Assembly (NCBI GenBank): GCA_020635235.1
Contig: JACKAF010000006.1
Span: 1-64,000 of the forward strand
DNA: 64,000 nucleotides
DNA from: Pseudobdellovibrionaceae bacterium
Lineage (GTDB): Bacteria; Bdellovibrionota; FAC87; UBA2466; JACKAF01
Reading direction: 5' to 3'
In this document: one piece after another, positions 34,014-42,458 of the stretch
Layout of the letters: every line of letters starts with the position of its first letter
Position numbering within the stretch: the first letter of the stretch is position 1
The notes under the pieces: model-generated
Database searches by the model: none
What the model was told of the DNA's origin: nothing
What the model saw: only the letters and a program-made list of their open reading frames with translations
Translations under genes and position numbers: made by a program

Positions 34014-35392
34014 AAAACTGGATCGCAACTAGTGGAATTCTGGTTTTGTTTTGCGGGCTTTTAGTGGCCGCGCCAAAGCCCACTGAGCCTCAACTCGTGC
34101 TTAAAGAAGTGGTTCCCGATGGGAGTGGCTTTGAGTTTCGAGCAGTGGTCTCTAACCCAACGGAGGAGAGTACTAGCTTTGAAGTTCTGACTGAGGAGGG
34201 GAAATCACTTGGTGGAGTTGGAGGCGGTACCAAGGAGCCCGTGAATTTGTGGCTAATGGTGGACTCTTCGACGCTGTGTCGAAAGAACAATATTGATGAA
34301 CGCGTGAACCGGCTGACACGTAAGCTGAAATCTCATTTGAATCCGGATTCGCTGGTTAGCTTGGTTTCCTATACCAACACCACATTGGAAATTCATCACA
34401 ACCACCGACCTGTGCGTGAGATGGAAGAGAGTATCGTAAGTTGTGACAATTCGCTGCTCTCCACGACGTTTGAAAAGCCCTTGGAGCACTTGCTTAGTGC
34501 GCGGGAAACAAGCGAACTGCCCACCATTGTTTGGGTTTTTACTTCGGGTAATATCGATCTTTCCAAGGAGATCCTCGCACAACTTAAGAAACGCAATGTG
34601 GAGTTACATATTGCTCTCTACAATCCGTTTGTGGCCTCGGAAATCCGGCCAGTTCTTACTGAAATTCAGGACAGCCTGGGTAAGGAAAATGTTCGATTTT
34701 CGACCATAGCGGCGGACTCTCCAATTTTGCCTGAAATGCGTCGCCGACTTTCGTTTTCTCCTCCGTATGACTTGCGTGGAAAAAGAGTCCGGGTTCGTCT
34801 TCAGGCAAGTTTCGGAGACAAAAAGATCGATAGTGCACCTTTCAATCTCAATGTCCCTGAGGGCAACGTTTTCCTGGAAAAGTACCTGCGCGTGGCGTTG
34901 TGGCTGGCGCTCGGCCTGCTAGGCCTTTGGTTGTGTTTGCGCATCGTAAATCGGTACCGGACCAAGGTATGCTCGGACTGTGGGCGGACACAGCGGCACA
35001 CGGATCCCGGCTGTTTATTCTGCCTAAAAGACCGAGACGCATTTCTGGTTGGAAGCTTTAACGTTCGTGATAAGCACAAGTTAGGACATTCGGACTTGGT
35101 GCGTCTTATCTCGGATAGTAGCGAAATTGGTACCCACCGACGCAGCGTGGTGCCTTTGATCAAATCTAATCAGAAACGACGGGCCTGCTATGTTACGATC
35201 ATCAGAGAAGCATTGCCGAAGAACCGCTTTGCCTATCGCTTGGTTCGCAATGCTTCGGATAGTTCCATACAAATCTCAGTAAACAGCAACCCGATTCAGA
35301 AAGACCGGTATTTGGCGTCCGGAGATGTACTTCAAATAGACGGCGCCGAGTTTTCTTTCTACTCGGGTATGGAGGATTCTGATGTGGCTTAG
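34010..35392 (+). CDS. Membrane vWA-TM-zinc ribbon-FHA protein of the CIS locus
   Basis: This 460-residue protein has, in order, a Sec signal (WIATSGILVLFCGLLVAA) and a short beta domain. A vWA domain (about 75-270) contains WLMVDSSTLC, a partial MIDAS DxS with the second Ser lost. A transmembrane helix follows (VALWLALGLLGLWLCLRIV, about 295-313), then a cytoplasmic Cys4 ribbon (CSDCG...GCLFC) and a C-terminal FHA domain (about 345-455) with SEIGTHRRSVVPL. It therefore spans the inner membrane with periplasmic vWA and cytoplasmic FHA. That topology could anchor the injection system in the envelope and sense phosphorylation. It is coupled to both neighbours by overlaps. Confidence 0.78.
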   Translation: MKNWIATSGILVLFCGLLVAAPKPTEPQLVLKEVVPDGSGFEFRAVVSNPTEESTSFEVLTEEGKSLGGVGGGTKEPVNLWLMVDSSTLCRKNNIDERVNRLTRKLKSHLNPDSLVSLVSYTNTTLEIHHNHRPVREMEESIVSCDNSLLSTTFEKPLEHLLSARETSELPTIVWVFTSGNIDLSKEILAQLKKRNVELHIALYNPFVASEIRPVLTEIQDSLGKENVRFSTIAADSPILPEMRRRLSFSPPYDLRGKRVRVRLQASFGDKKIDSAPFNLNVPEGNVFLEKYLRVALWLALGLLGLWLCLRIVNRYRTKVCSDCGRTQRHTDPGCLFCLKDRDAFLVGSFNVRDKHKLGHSDLVRLISDSSEIGTHRRSVVPLIKSNQKRRACYVTIIREALPKNRFAYRLVRNASDSSIQISVNSNPIQKDRYLASGDVLQIDGAEFSFYSGMEDSDVA

Positions 35393-36383
35393 GATGGCTT
35401 CATTTTCCCTTGTAGCGTTGTTGACGGCTTGTGCAGGTGTTCCGATTGTACCGCCCGAGAGGCTGGGCAATACGGATCAACCGGTACGAGTGCAATTGCC
35501 GGAGCGGGGAAAGATCGTCATCAGCCAGGAGCTGCGCAAGAACGTCACTGCATTAAATTGCAGAGAATTCAGCAAGCGCTTTCAGGTTGAATTGAAGCAT
35601 ACTTCTTACAACACCAGGATCCCGATGCATGCGAGCTGTACGCTTCGCAAGAACCACGTTGTTCTTTACCCGAGAAATTTCCTGGCTCCCGGTGATTATC
35701 GCTTGTCGATTGATCGCAAGCAGGCCTGGCGCTACTTTTTTGGCAAACCAGAGCTGCTCGTCCGCTATATCAATGCGGATTTCAAGTCGGATTCCGATCA
35801 AGTAATGACAGGGGCTACTCCGGCACCGAAAGGAAGTAAGATTGAGGGAGAGGTTAATTACAGCCAAGGCGATCGAACGGATTGGTTTCAGGTGGACGGC
35901 GAAAACGGGATGGTTTCGCTGACGCTTCTTGGAGAGAACAACGGCAAGGAGATCGATGTGACGGTTTTCCGTGCCGATGGACCCAAGGCGAAACCGCTTT
36001 TCAAACTCCAACATGGCAAGGCCCTTACCGCGCGTTTGGGTAAGAGCGATATTTTTCTTCGCGTCCGAGGGAAGCGCTACTCCGGACCCGTGAAATATTC
36101 AGTCTTGCGCCGTGATTTCCCAATTACACGCGTAGTTTCGGTTCCTGTTATCGATAGCTACCGTGTGTCGGATTCCACATCGATGCTTCTCTTGGAGGCA
36201 GTAGATGGAATGGCAGTCAAAGATGAATTGTCCATTAAAGGAAAAAAGATGAACGGGGAACTCATTTCTCTGGGGCAATGTTTGGTTACGTCTGTAGAGG
36301 GTGGCCAGGCAAGCTGTAAATTGCCGCGAGTGCCCAAGGTCAACATCGTTGAACTTCGAGCACAGGTGAAAGTACAAGGTTAG
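35382..36383 (+). CDS. Lipoprotein with PPC-like domain, CIS locus
   Basis: This 333-residue lipoprotein has lipobox LTAC near residue 18. It has an Ig/beta-rich N-terminal domain (about 35-130). A PPC-like beta domain (about 150-240) follows, with GEVNYSQGDRTDWFQVDGENGMVSLTLLGEN and DIFLRVRGKRYSG. A final beta domain (about 245-333) ends the protein. It is probably anchored in the outer membrane. It overlaps the vWA gene start-to-stop and precedes the spike gene by 18 bases. It would pair with the vWA-FHA membrane protein to form an envelope complex; this is inferred. Confidence 0.72.
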   Translation: MWLRMASFSLVALLTACAGVPIVPPERLGNTDQPVRVQLPERGKIVISQELRKNVTALNCREFSKRFQVELKHTSYNTRIPMHASCTLRKNHVVLYPRNFLAPGDYRLSIDRKQAWRYFFGKPELLVRYINADFKSDSDQVMTGATPAPKGSKIEGEVNYSQGDRTDWFQVDGENGMVSLTLLGENNGKEIDVTVFRADGPKAKPLFKLQHGKALTARLGKSDIFLRVRGKRYSGPVKYSVLRRDFPITRVVSVPVIDSYRVSDSTSMLLLEAVDGMAVKDELSIKGKKMNGELISLGQCLVTSVEGGQASCKLPRVPKVNIVELRAQVKVQG

Positions 36384-36401
36384 GGATTTCGGAGGTATAG
36401 G

Positions 36402-37154
36402 ATGTTTGAATCCGCAATCAGTCAAAGTGGTCTAATGCCGGTGATGGCGCGCGCTATTGTGCGCGAGAACAACGATCCGGACAAAAAAGGACGGATTCGC
36501 GTTGAGTACCCCTGGTTTCACGGAAATTCTGCCGAAATGCCTTCGGAATGGGCACGTCTGTGCATGCCTTATGCCTCCAAAGAAAGTGGTTCTTGGTTTT
36601 TGCCGGAGATCGGCGATGAGGTGATGGTTTATTTTGAAAACGGCAACGTAGATTTCCCGATCGTGATGGGTGCGCTTTACAATCCAAAAAATACTCCGCC
36701 GAGCTCGGGTCGTGACGGAGATCATAATGATAATAACAAGAATGATCTGAAGTTTATCCGTACCCGTTCGGGACACATGATTTGCTTTGACGATTCAGAC
36801 GGGAACAGTGGGATCGTTGTTTCGGACAAAGATAACCGCCGCATCGAACTGAACGGTAAGGACAAAAAGATCACAATCTCCGATGAAAAGGACAATCAGA
36901 TTGAGATAGAAGGTCCAAAGATCTCTATTAAGAATAGTCAGGGAAGCCATTTTACCGTGGATGGCTCTTCTATCGTGGTGCACTCGAGTAGCGAGATCAA
37001 GCTTGGGGAGAGCGCGGCGCACGCCCTAATAAAAGGAGATCTCTTCCAGTCCTTATTTAACTCTCACGTCCATGGCACTGCCTGGGGCCCGTCGACCCCG
37101 CCGATGGCCCCTATGACTCCGGCAGTTCTCAGCCAAACGTCGAAAACCTGTTAA
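36402..37154 (+). CDS. CIS spike protein, gp5/VgrG OB-fold and needle
   Basis: This 250-residue protein has an OB-fold domain (MPVMARAIVRENNDPDKKGRIRVEYPW, EIGDEVMVYFENGNVDFPIVMGALY). A beta-helix needle follows, with repeated short steps (GIVVSDKDNRRIELNGKDKKITISDEKDNQIEIEG). The C-terminal tail is rich in Pro/Ala/Met (HVHGTAWGPSTPPMAPMTPAV), as in gp5 tips. No lysozyme domain, gp27 half or PAAR domain is present; the gp27-like hub is encoded at the far end of the other operon. A GGAGGTATAG ribosome site precedes ATG 36402. Confidence 0.9.
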   Translation: MFESAISQSGLMPVMARAIVRENNDPDKKGRIRVEYPWFHGNSAEMPSEWARLCMPYASKESGSWFLPEIGDEVMVYFENGNVDFPIVMGALYNPKNTPPSSGRDGDHNDNNKNDLKFIRTRSGHMICFDDSDGNSGIVVSDKDNRRIELNGKDKKITISDEKDNQIEIEGPKISIKNSQGSHFTVDGSSIVVHSSSEIKLGESAAHALIKGDLFQSLFNSHVHGTAWGPSTPPMAPMTPAVLSQTSKTC

Positions 37155-37291
37155 GACAACGTGCATACTGTTTAGGACCTCTACAACGCCGTTGGGCCTG
37201 TCAATTGTATTCCCGGAGTGTAATTGTGAAATCTACTGTATACCGAGAGAATACAATATTTTCAATTAGTTAGCCTTGCTAGAATAAGAGG

Positions 37292-39361
37292 ATGCAACTC
37301 GGTATTGCCAGGGGGACGGCCATCGCGGCCGTGGCGCTCATCCTGTTTGTTGGAACAGTTGAAGCGCGTTCAATAAAGGAGATGGAGCGCATCGCACAGA
37401 AAGCGCCCAGTCTCACTGCCTTTCTATCTAATACGGCTTTACTCGAAGAATACCGCAAGGCCGTTGAAGCGTACTACGGTCAAGCGCGGTTCAATTGCCA
37501 AAGCTATTTGGAAATCATCGAAGAGTTGAGAGCGCTCAGTAAGCGCGTTCCCGCGGTGGCGCAAAGCATCTGGCAGCCCTGGCATAATAAGAACTCAGTT
37601 TTGATTCTGACCCCCGGCGGGCATGCCTACAATTTCCGATCGGTACCGCGAAAGATACACACACTCTGGAGTTACGCGACGGAGAACTATTGCGAGAACG
37701 AAGTTTGTACCAATCTTTTTGTCGAAAATAAAAACCGCGGAACAGTCTTACTCGGGCGTTGGACTTCCACGATCGCGGGTTCTCAAGTCCAGCTCGTCGA
37801 AAAAGACGGACGCTATTCCGGGATGGCACTATTGCTGACTCCCTTTAAAAAGGACGGCAAGACCTACGGTCTGGTTGATGCCTACGGGGATCGCAAGACG
37901 CTATCTGCGCCGCTTCGAGTCCTGCACACTAAAAGCGGGAAGGCTCTGGAATCCACCTTACTCAACGCGTGGCTTGAAACAACGAGTGCCGCCAAGCCTG
38001 AATGGCTTGCGGGCTTTTTGGTGCCAGCCGTTTCTTCAAGCGCCACCGGTGTGGCTCTGACTCAAGCGTTTTCGCCGCACAAATTGAAGCCTCAAATGGA
38101 TGAGGGTTTCTTACCTGTCGATCCCCTTGCTGGGATGATCGGCAAGCATTTGGCGAAACAGTGCGGGATGCCCGAAACCGTGACGGCCTCGCTTCAACCG
38201 TCAGTCAGTAAAAGCAATAGCGGCTTTTTCCAGGTGGTTGTGAACGGGGATCCAAGCTTCGGTAAGCTTGTTGTGGGATCCGGAAATGGAAGTGCAGATA
38301 TTTTTGGCGGGGAAGTGGCTCCGAATGGCGTCATAAAGAACGCCTTGAATGCCGGCAGTGGTGTTCAGAATAGCGGAGACGGAATCAGTGCGGCTAACCC
38401 CTCAGGCGTAAGCAAGTCCACTTTTGGCGCCAACGGTAGCGGCGCGGGCTCTAGCGGCGATGGAAATTTGTTGGGCAAGGCGGGGGCTGATGTGGCGTCC
38501 AACGGAAGCGCGGCGAGTCCCTCAGCTCTTGGCAGTGGTTCACCCGACTCTTTCGGACTCGATCCTTCGGTCCACGGACTCGGGGATGGATTGAGTTCCG
38601 GGAGCAACCCGTCTCACAGCAAGAAGGCTCCTACCTTGCCTCATGCTTTCTCCAATAACTCAAGTCCCTCAAATCTTCCGGGCGCGGGGAGCGAACCTCG
38701 CGATCCCGCAAGTGTGCCGCCCACAGGCGACGCCGCACCTGAAAATACACCCGCGGTTGCGTCAAGAGATCGCGGCGTAACGGGCGAGCCCAGGCAGGGA
38801 GTGACGCCGACAAAACCTGAGAAGCCGCCAGAAGCCTTTAACCCATTTACAGATAACGGCGCCGACAGTCTAGGCGACGCCATAAGAGGCGCCGTCCCCT
38901 CCACTGATGTAGGCAACGCTTTAGGGGATGCTGCAGCAGGAGCGGGCTTAGGCAACGCGCAAATCCCGCGTCGGGAAGAACCGCCGCGGGAAGGGCCCAA
39001 ACCGGAACCGCCTGATCGGACCCGTCCTGACACTAGGCCGCCGGGCGATCAGGTGGAGCAACTGAGTGCTTTTGAGCAGCTTTCGAGGGTAGTGGGGAAT
39101 CCCAAGGCTAAGATTGATGAGAGCCTGTTTAGGCGGGCAATTGAAGAGGCTGGAACTTTCAAAGGTAAGAAGAAGGAAGCGGCTCAACAAGTCATCAGTA
39201 ACGCGTTGGAAACATCCAACCGTAAAGGGCTTATCAAAACGATGCAAGACGTGAAGACGCCTGGTGGCCAGGAGGTGGCCCAGGTCGCTGCGGATCTAGC
39301 GCTTACCCGAGAAACCTGTCCCCCGGAAAAGGGTGATGTGCCTGAGGGGAGCAAACAATGA
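37292..39361 (+). CDS. Large secreted protein with low-complexity Gly/Ser/Asn and Pro-rich middle
   Basis: This 689-residue protein has a signal peptide (MQLGIARGTAIAAVALILFVGTVEA). A folded N-terminal region (about 30-340) contains FNCQSYLEIIEELR and YATENYCENEVC, with Cys pairs suited to disulfides. A long Gly/Ser/Asn-rich stretch (about 340-470) becomes Pro/Glu-rich (470-600), and a helical tail follows (VVGNPKAKIDESLFRRAIEEAG). I do not recognise the family. It follows the spike gene after 137 bases that include an extended -10-like TGCTAGAAT 7 bases before ATG. It overlaps the next start. It could be a substrate, surface fibre or spacer; no evidence distinguishes these. Confidence 0.75.
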   Translation: MQLGIARGTAIAAVALILFVGTVEARSIKEMERIAQKAPSLTAFLSNTALLEEYRKAVEAYYGQARFNCQSYLEIIEELRALSKRVPAVAQSIWQPWHNKNSVLILTPGGHAYNFRSVPRKIHTLWSYATENYCENEVCTNLFVENKNRGTVLLGRWTSTIAGSQVQLVEKDGRYSGMALLLTPFKKDGKTYGLVDAYGDRKTLSAPLRVLHTKSGKALESTLLNAWLETTSAAKPEWLAGFLVPAVSSSATGVALTQAFSPHKLKPQMDEGFLPVDPLAGMIGKHLAKQCGMPETVTASLQPSVSKSNSGFFQVVVNGDPSFGKLVVGSGNGSADIFGGEVAPNGVIKNALNAGSGVQNSGDGISAANPSGVSKSTFGANGSGAGSSGDGNLLGKAGADVASNGSAASPSALGSGSPDSFGLDPSVHGLGDGLSSGSNPSHSKKAPTLPHAFSNNSSPSNLPGAGSEPRDPASVPPTGDAAPENTPAVASRDRGVTGEPRQGVTPTKPEKPPEAFNPFTDNGADSLGDAIRGAVPSTDVGNALGDAAAGAGLGNAQIPRREEPPREGPKPEPPDRTRPDTRPPGDQVEQLSAFEQLSRVVGNPKAKIDESLFRRAIEEAGTFKGKKKEAAQQVISNALETSNRKGLIKTMQDVKTPGGQEVAQVAADLALTRETCPPEKGDVPEGSKQ

Positions 39362-40056
39362 TACGCATCCTTGGCATTCTTACTTTTGGTTTGGCGCTCG
39401 GCGCCTTTGCCCGGGTACCGGAACGGGATTGCAATGCTGTAATGGACCTGCAAGTTCAGCGAGGACTTAGCGACGAGCCAAAATACCTTACGCAGGTAGC
39501 CGACTACCTTGAGGAACACTGGGATCTCGCGGAAACGGCACTCAAGGCTACGGTAGGCTCCACTACGGTGGAGTTTGGAAGAGCGGTTGCGCGCCACTTA
39601 GATCTCGGCAGCAAGTATTCACCTTCTGCAATTTTGAAATCGCTATTTGACGGCAAAAAGGGCGGCAATAAGAGCGTGGTTTTTTACGGGTGTACTCAGA
39701 AGATGAAAATTGGCGACCGAGAGGTCATTGTACCCACTGATGGCTCCTACTTCTCTATGGATCCGGATGTCACACAAGGTGCGAAAATGAAGGCAGAGCC
39801 GATCGCACCTGGAGACAAAGTTACTATCGTGAATGACACGGGTGAGATCGATCTTACTTTTATTAAAATTGGGAACAAGCTAAAAGCGATTCCCGTAAAG
39901 ACTGCAACTGAGCGTTGTGAATATTGCGCGCAGTGTGCAGCTGGCGCTGCCGAAAAGAATCGTGGAACAAGCCACCAGAGTGGTCCGGTGCGGGGATCAA
40001 AAAGCCCTACACATGGGGTTCGCTCTGCGAAACAAGAACGACCTCTTGCCAATTAA
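39358..40056 (+). CDS. Secreted protein paired with the low-complexity protein, unknown
   Basis: This 232-residue protein has a signal peptide (MIRILGILTFGLALGAFA). The body (about 20-190) has HWDLAETALKATVGSTTVEFGRAVARHLDLG. The strand-rich second half (VIVPTDGSYFSMDP, IDLTFIKIGNKLKAIPV) ends in a CEYCAQC cluster that could bind metal or form disulfides. The final ~35 residues are basic and disordered. It overlaps the preceding gene as ATGA, so the two are coupled. The function is unknown. Confidence 0.75.
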   Translation: MIRILGILTFGLALGAFARVPERDCNAVMDLQVQRGLSDEPKYLTQVADYLEEHWDLAETALKATVGSTTVEFGRAVARHLDLGSKYSPSAILKSLFDGKKGGNKSVVFYGCTQKMKIGDREVIVPTDGSYFSMDPDVTQGAKMKAEPIAPGDKVTIVNDTGEIDLTFIKIGNKLKAIPVKTATERCEYCAQCAAGAAEKNRGTSHQSGPVRGSKSPTHGVRSAKQERPLAN

Positions 40057-40092
40057 AAAAAAGCCGCACCCCGTGAAGAGTGCGGCTTTCCT
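40052..40092. terminator. Intrinsic terminator between convergent genes
   Basis: AAAGCCGCA (40060-40068) pairs with TGCGGCTTT (40081-40089). On the minus strand the stem is followed by a run of eight T, a strong terminator for the 132-residue gene; on the plus strand the tail is weaker (CCTATTCT). Confidence 0.8.
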
Positions 40093-40115
40093 ATTCTAAA
40101 TCACGAACCTAAAAG

Positions 40116-40514
40116 CTAGGCTGCTTTGAGACTCGCGGATTTTTCACCCGTGGCCCAACGGCGGTTTAAACGCTTGTACGTACGAAGCGTTTGGCCGTAG
40201 TTGCGGTTCGCGCTCGTCGCGTGCTTGCGGATCTGTTTGTTTACGAAGTTGTAGTAGCTGCGGTGCAAGTGCGCGCCGAGGAACTTCTTGAACCAACCCG
40301 TGGGATAGTTTTTTCCGACCTTGAAACGTTTACCAAAGCGGCTCACTTCTCTCTTCATCTGCGTGAAGAATTGATTTGCTTCCGTGCCGTGCACGAAATT
40401 TCCACAGAACACCTGGGTGTTGCCGTAGAAAAAGCCGACTTCATACCCATTTCCCGCAGGCTTTAGGTAGCTGCGGCAGGTCGTCTTTCCGTTACGGTAG
40501 TTCTTTGTCTTCAT
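40116..40514 (-). CDS. Small basic protein, unknown
   Basis: This 132-residue, Lys/Arg/Tyr/Asn-rich protein has aromatic pairs (YEVGFFYGNTQVFCGNF, WFKKFLGAHLHRSYYNFV). It has no signal peptide or recognised motif. ATG 40514 follows AAGGAGAT. A strong terminator lies downstream, so it is probably expressed alone. Nucleic acid binding is conceivable from the charge but unproven. Confidence 0.7.
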   Translation of the reverse strand: MKTKNYRNGKTTCRSYLKPAGNGYEVGFFYGNTQVFCGNFVHGTEANQFFTQMKREVSRFGKRFKVGKNYPTGWFKKFLGAHLHRSYYNFVNKQIRKHATSANRNYGQTLRTYKRLNRRWATGEKSASLKAA

Positions 40515-40750
40515 GAGTATCTCCTTAAGGTTACTTGCTGCGTAAATCGGAAGGCTGAGTCGAGATAATTAGAGGAAAATATTGGCGATTTTCTCAAACT
40601 CGGGCTGCGGACCAGATGGTTTTTGTTTAATTATTTCAGGTTCTTGCGCCGTCGCTGCTGTGTTTTTTCAATTACCGTTCATGGAACGGCGCTACTTTCT
40701 TAGATTTTCGGAGTCTCCTATTCTAATGAAACAAAGTTATTGGGGGAAAA

Positions 40751-41890
40751 ATGAACCGACGCATCCGCATCCTTGCTGTTCTGGGGGCCCTACTGCTTCT
40801 TACAGGGACCGCGCTCCGCCTTAGCGCTTTTGGTGGCAATGATCCGCAACCGATTTACCTCGTCACGTCTCACCACCCGCATGATTTGGAGGCTCTGGCC
40901 CCATATACTCTCCCACACATGGACGAAGGGCGCTTGAAAGTCGTCAAGCTGCGCAAAGATTTGGATGAATTGCCTGCGCAGATACAAAATCTGCTCCGAA
41001 GAGTGCGACCGTCGGAACTTAAGAGCTACTTTCCCGAAATACCTTCGCGCTCTCTCAAGCGGCGTGTGGAAGTAGAAGAGGTGCTCAAAAAAATCTCAAA
41101 GACTAAATACCAAGATTATTTGACCTTCCTGGCATCCTTTGAAGATAGGGACGTGGCCGGTCTGGATCGCAAAGCGAATTCGGGTAATGAGCGGGCCGTT
41201 AAATGGCTGCAGGAAGAATTTGAAAAGCTCAATTACCGCACTTCTCTACATTGCTACAAGGCACGGCGCTATGCTGAAGAGTGTAACGTTGTGGCCGTAA
41301 GGCCGGGCCGCGAGCTACCTGATGAGTGGGTGGTGGTCGTAGGGCACTTAGATGATGTCGGTCACCATCAGGCAGGGGCCGACGACAATGCAAGCGGTGC
41401 CGTCGCTCTTCTCGAGATGGCCCGAGTGCTGAGTGAGCAACCCACCGCTAAGACGCTCGTTTTTCTTGCCGCCAACGGTGAAGAGACTGGACTAGTTGGG
41501 AGTAAGGCTTATGTAAAATCGCTTAGTGAGTCAGGCGAGCTCAGCAAAGTGAAGTATTCGATAAACATGGATATGATCGGCTACAACGAGAACGGCGTTA
41601 TCGATATCGAAACCAACAACGAGTTTGAGTCAGAAGCCAATTGGTATTCAACCCAGGTTAAAACCTATACTCGATTGACCCCCAATATTACGATGCCGGC
41701 CTGGGGGAGCGATCATGTCCCTTTTCTCAATCAGAAGATACCGACTATCTTGACCATTGAACACTGGGATACGAAGACCCCTTGCTACCACCAGTCCTGT
41801 GACAAGCTGAATACCGTCGCTTGGGACTATGCGATGGAAATCGTGAAACTCAACGTCGCGGTAAGTTTGCTAAAGGCCGGAATGCTCTAA
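40751..41890 (+). CDS. M28-family zinc aminopeptidase, exported
   Basis: This 379-residue protein has an N-terminal signal/anchor (IRILAVLGALLLLTGTALRLSAF). A propeptide-like region (40-130) precedes the M28 core: VVGHLDDVGHHQ, GADDNASGAVALLEMAR, AANGEETGLVGSK, NMDMIGYNE and AWGSDHVPFLNQK. These supply the His-Asp-Glu-Asp-His ligands of the dizinc site. It should release N-terminal residues in the periplasm or outside. ATG 40751 follows GGGGGAAAA. It converges with the GAF gene with a 4-base overlap. Confidence 0.92.
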   Translation: MNRRIRILAVLGALLLLTGTALRLSAFGGNDPQPIYLVTSHHPHDLEALAPYTLPHMDEGRLKVVKLRKDLDELPAQIQNLLRRVRPSELKSYFPEIPSRSLKRRVEVEEVLKKISKTKYQDYLTFLASFEDRDVAGLDRKANSGNERAVKWLQEEFEKLNYRTSLHCYKARRYAEECNVVAVRPGRELPDEWVVVVGHLDDVGHHQAGADDNASGAVALLEMARVLSEQPTAKTLVFLAANGEETGLVGSKAYVKSLSESGELSKVKYSINMDMIGYNENGVIDIETNNEFESEANWYSTQVKTYTRLTPNITMPAWGSDHVPFLNQKIPTILTIEHWDTKTPCYHQSCDKLNTVAWDYAMEIVKLNVAVSLLKAGML

Positions 41891-42318
41891 TGAAGGTGTT
41901 CGGTTCCCGGCGAGGACCACTGTCTCGCGAGCATCTCGGCAACCGATCGAACGGCTGTTAAAAGCTTTTGGCTTTTGAAATATTCGGCTTGCTCACTCGC
42001 ACAGTTTAAGACTCCGAACTGCTCGCCCTGCGCCTCCAAAGGGACGATGACCACGCTTCGAAATTTTGGACGATCGTGCTTTTTCTCGATAAGGATGCCT
42101 TTACCGGTTTTTGCGCAGGTTCCAATGGGCGGTAAATCAAAAGGCGCTATTTCCCGCGGTTTCTCTCCCGACCAGGCCAGTAAACGGGCTACGCGCTCGT
42201 CCTCGTCACGCTCGTAGACGCTCATGGCGTCCGCACCCAGTTCTTCCCGCAGGGCTTCGATATGTGCCCGAATGTAGGCTAAAAAATGCTCGGACAATGC
42301 CGCCTCCGTGGCGCTCAA
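41887..42318 (-). CDS. GAF-domain protein
   Basis: This single GAF-like domain of about 140 residues has VYERDEDERVARLLAWSG, a central GTCAKTGKGILIEKK and SVVIVPLEAQGEQFGVLNCAS. No output domain is fused. Position 42318 is a TTG codon; the AAGGAGG upstream is far (about 17 bases), so the exact start is uncertain. It could bind a small ligand or act as a free sensor. Confidence 0.7.
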   Translation of the reverse strand: MSATEAALSEHFLAYIRAHIEALREELGADAMSVYERDEDERVARLLAWSGEKPREIAPFDLPPIGTCAKTGKGILIEKKHDRPKFRSVVIVPLEAQGEQFGVLNCASEQAEYFKSQKLLTAVRSVAEMLARQWSSPGTEHLH

Positions 42319-42362
42319 GCTATCATGCCCGGCCCTCCTTTGTCTTTAACTTTTGGGTTTTA

Positions 42363-42432
42363 AGACCGCCTGGAGCGGTGTAGGTTTATCGAAATTTTTT
42401 TGTTAAGGGATCGAGTGGTGCCCCGTGGCACC
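42363..42432 (+). promoter_or_regulatory. Two hairpins in the fabH upstream region
   Basis: ACCGC-CTGGA-GCGGT (about 42364-42378) and GGTGCC-CCGT-GGCACC (42417-42432) lie upstream of fabH (ATG 42459, site AGGAGAGGG). The second may sit in the leader and affect translation or RNA stability. The role is not shown. Confidence 0.35.
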
Positions 42433-42458
42433 GGGATTTCCAAAGCCCAGGAGAGGGA

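Noticed and set aside
19400..37154. Prophage or prophage remnant
   Set aside because: There is no integrase, capsid, portal, terminase, lysis gene or flanking repeat. The ATPase, FHA and vWA genes fit an injection system instead.
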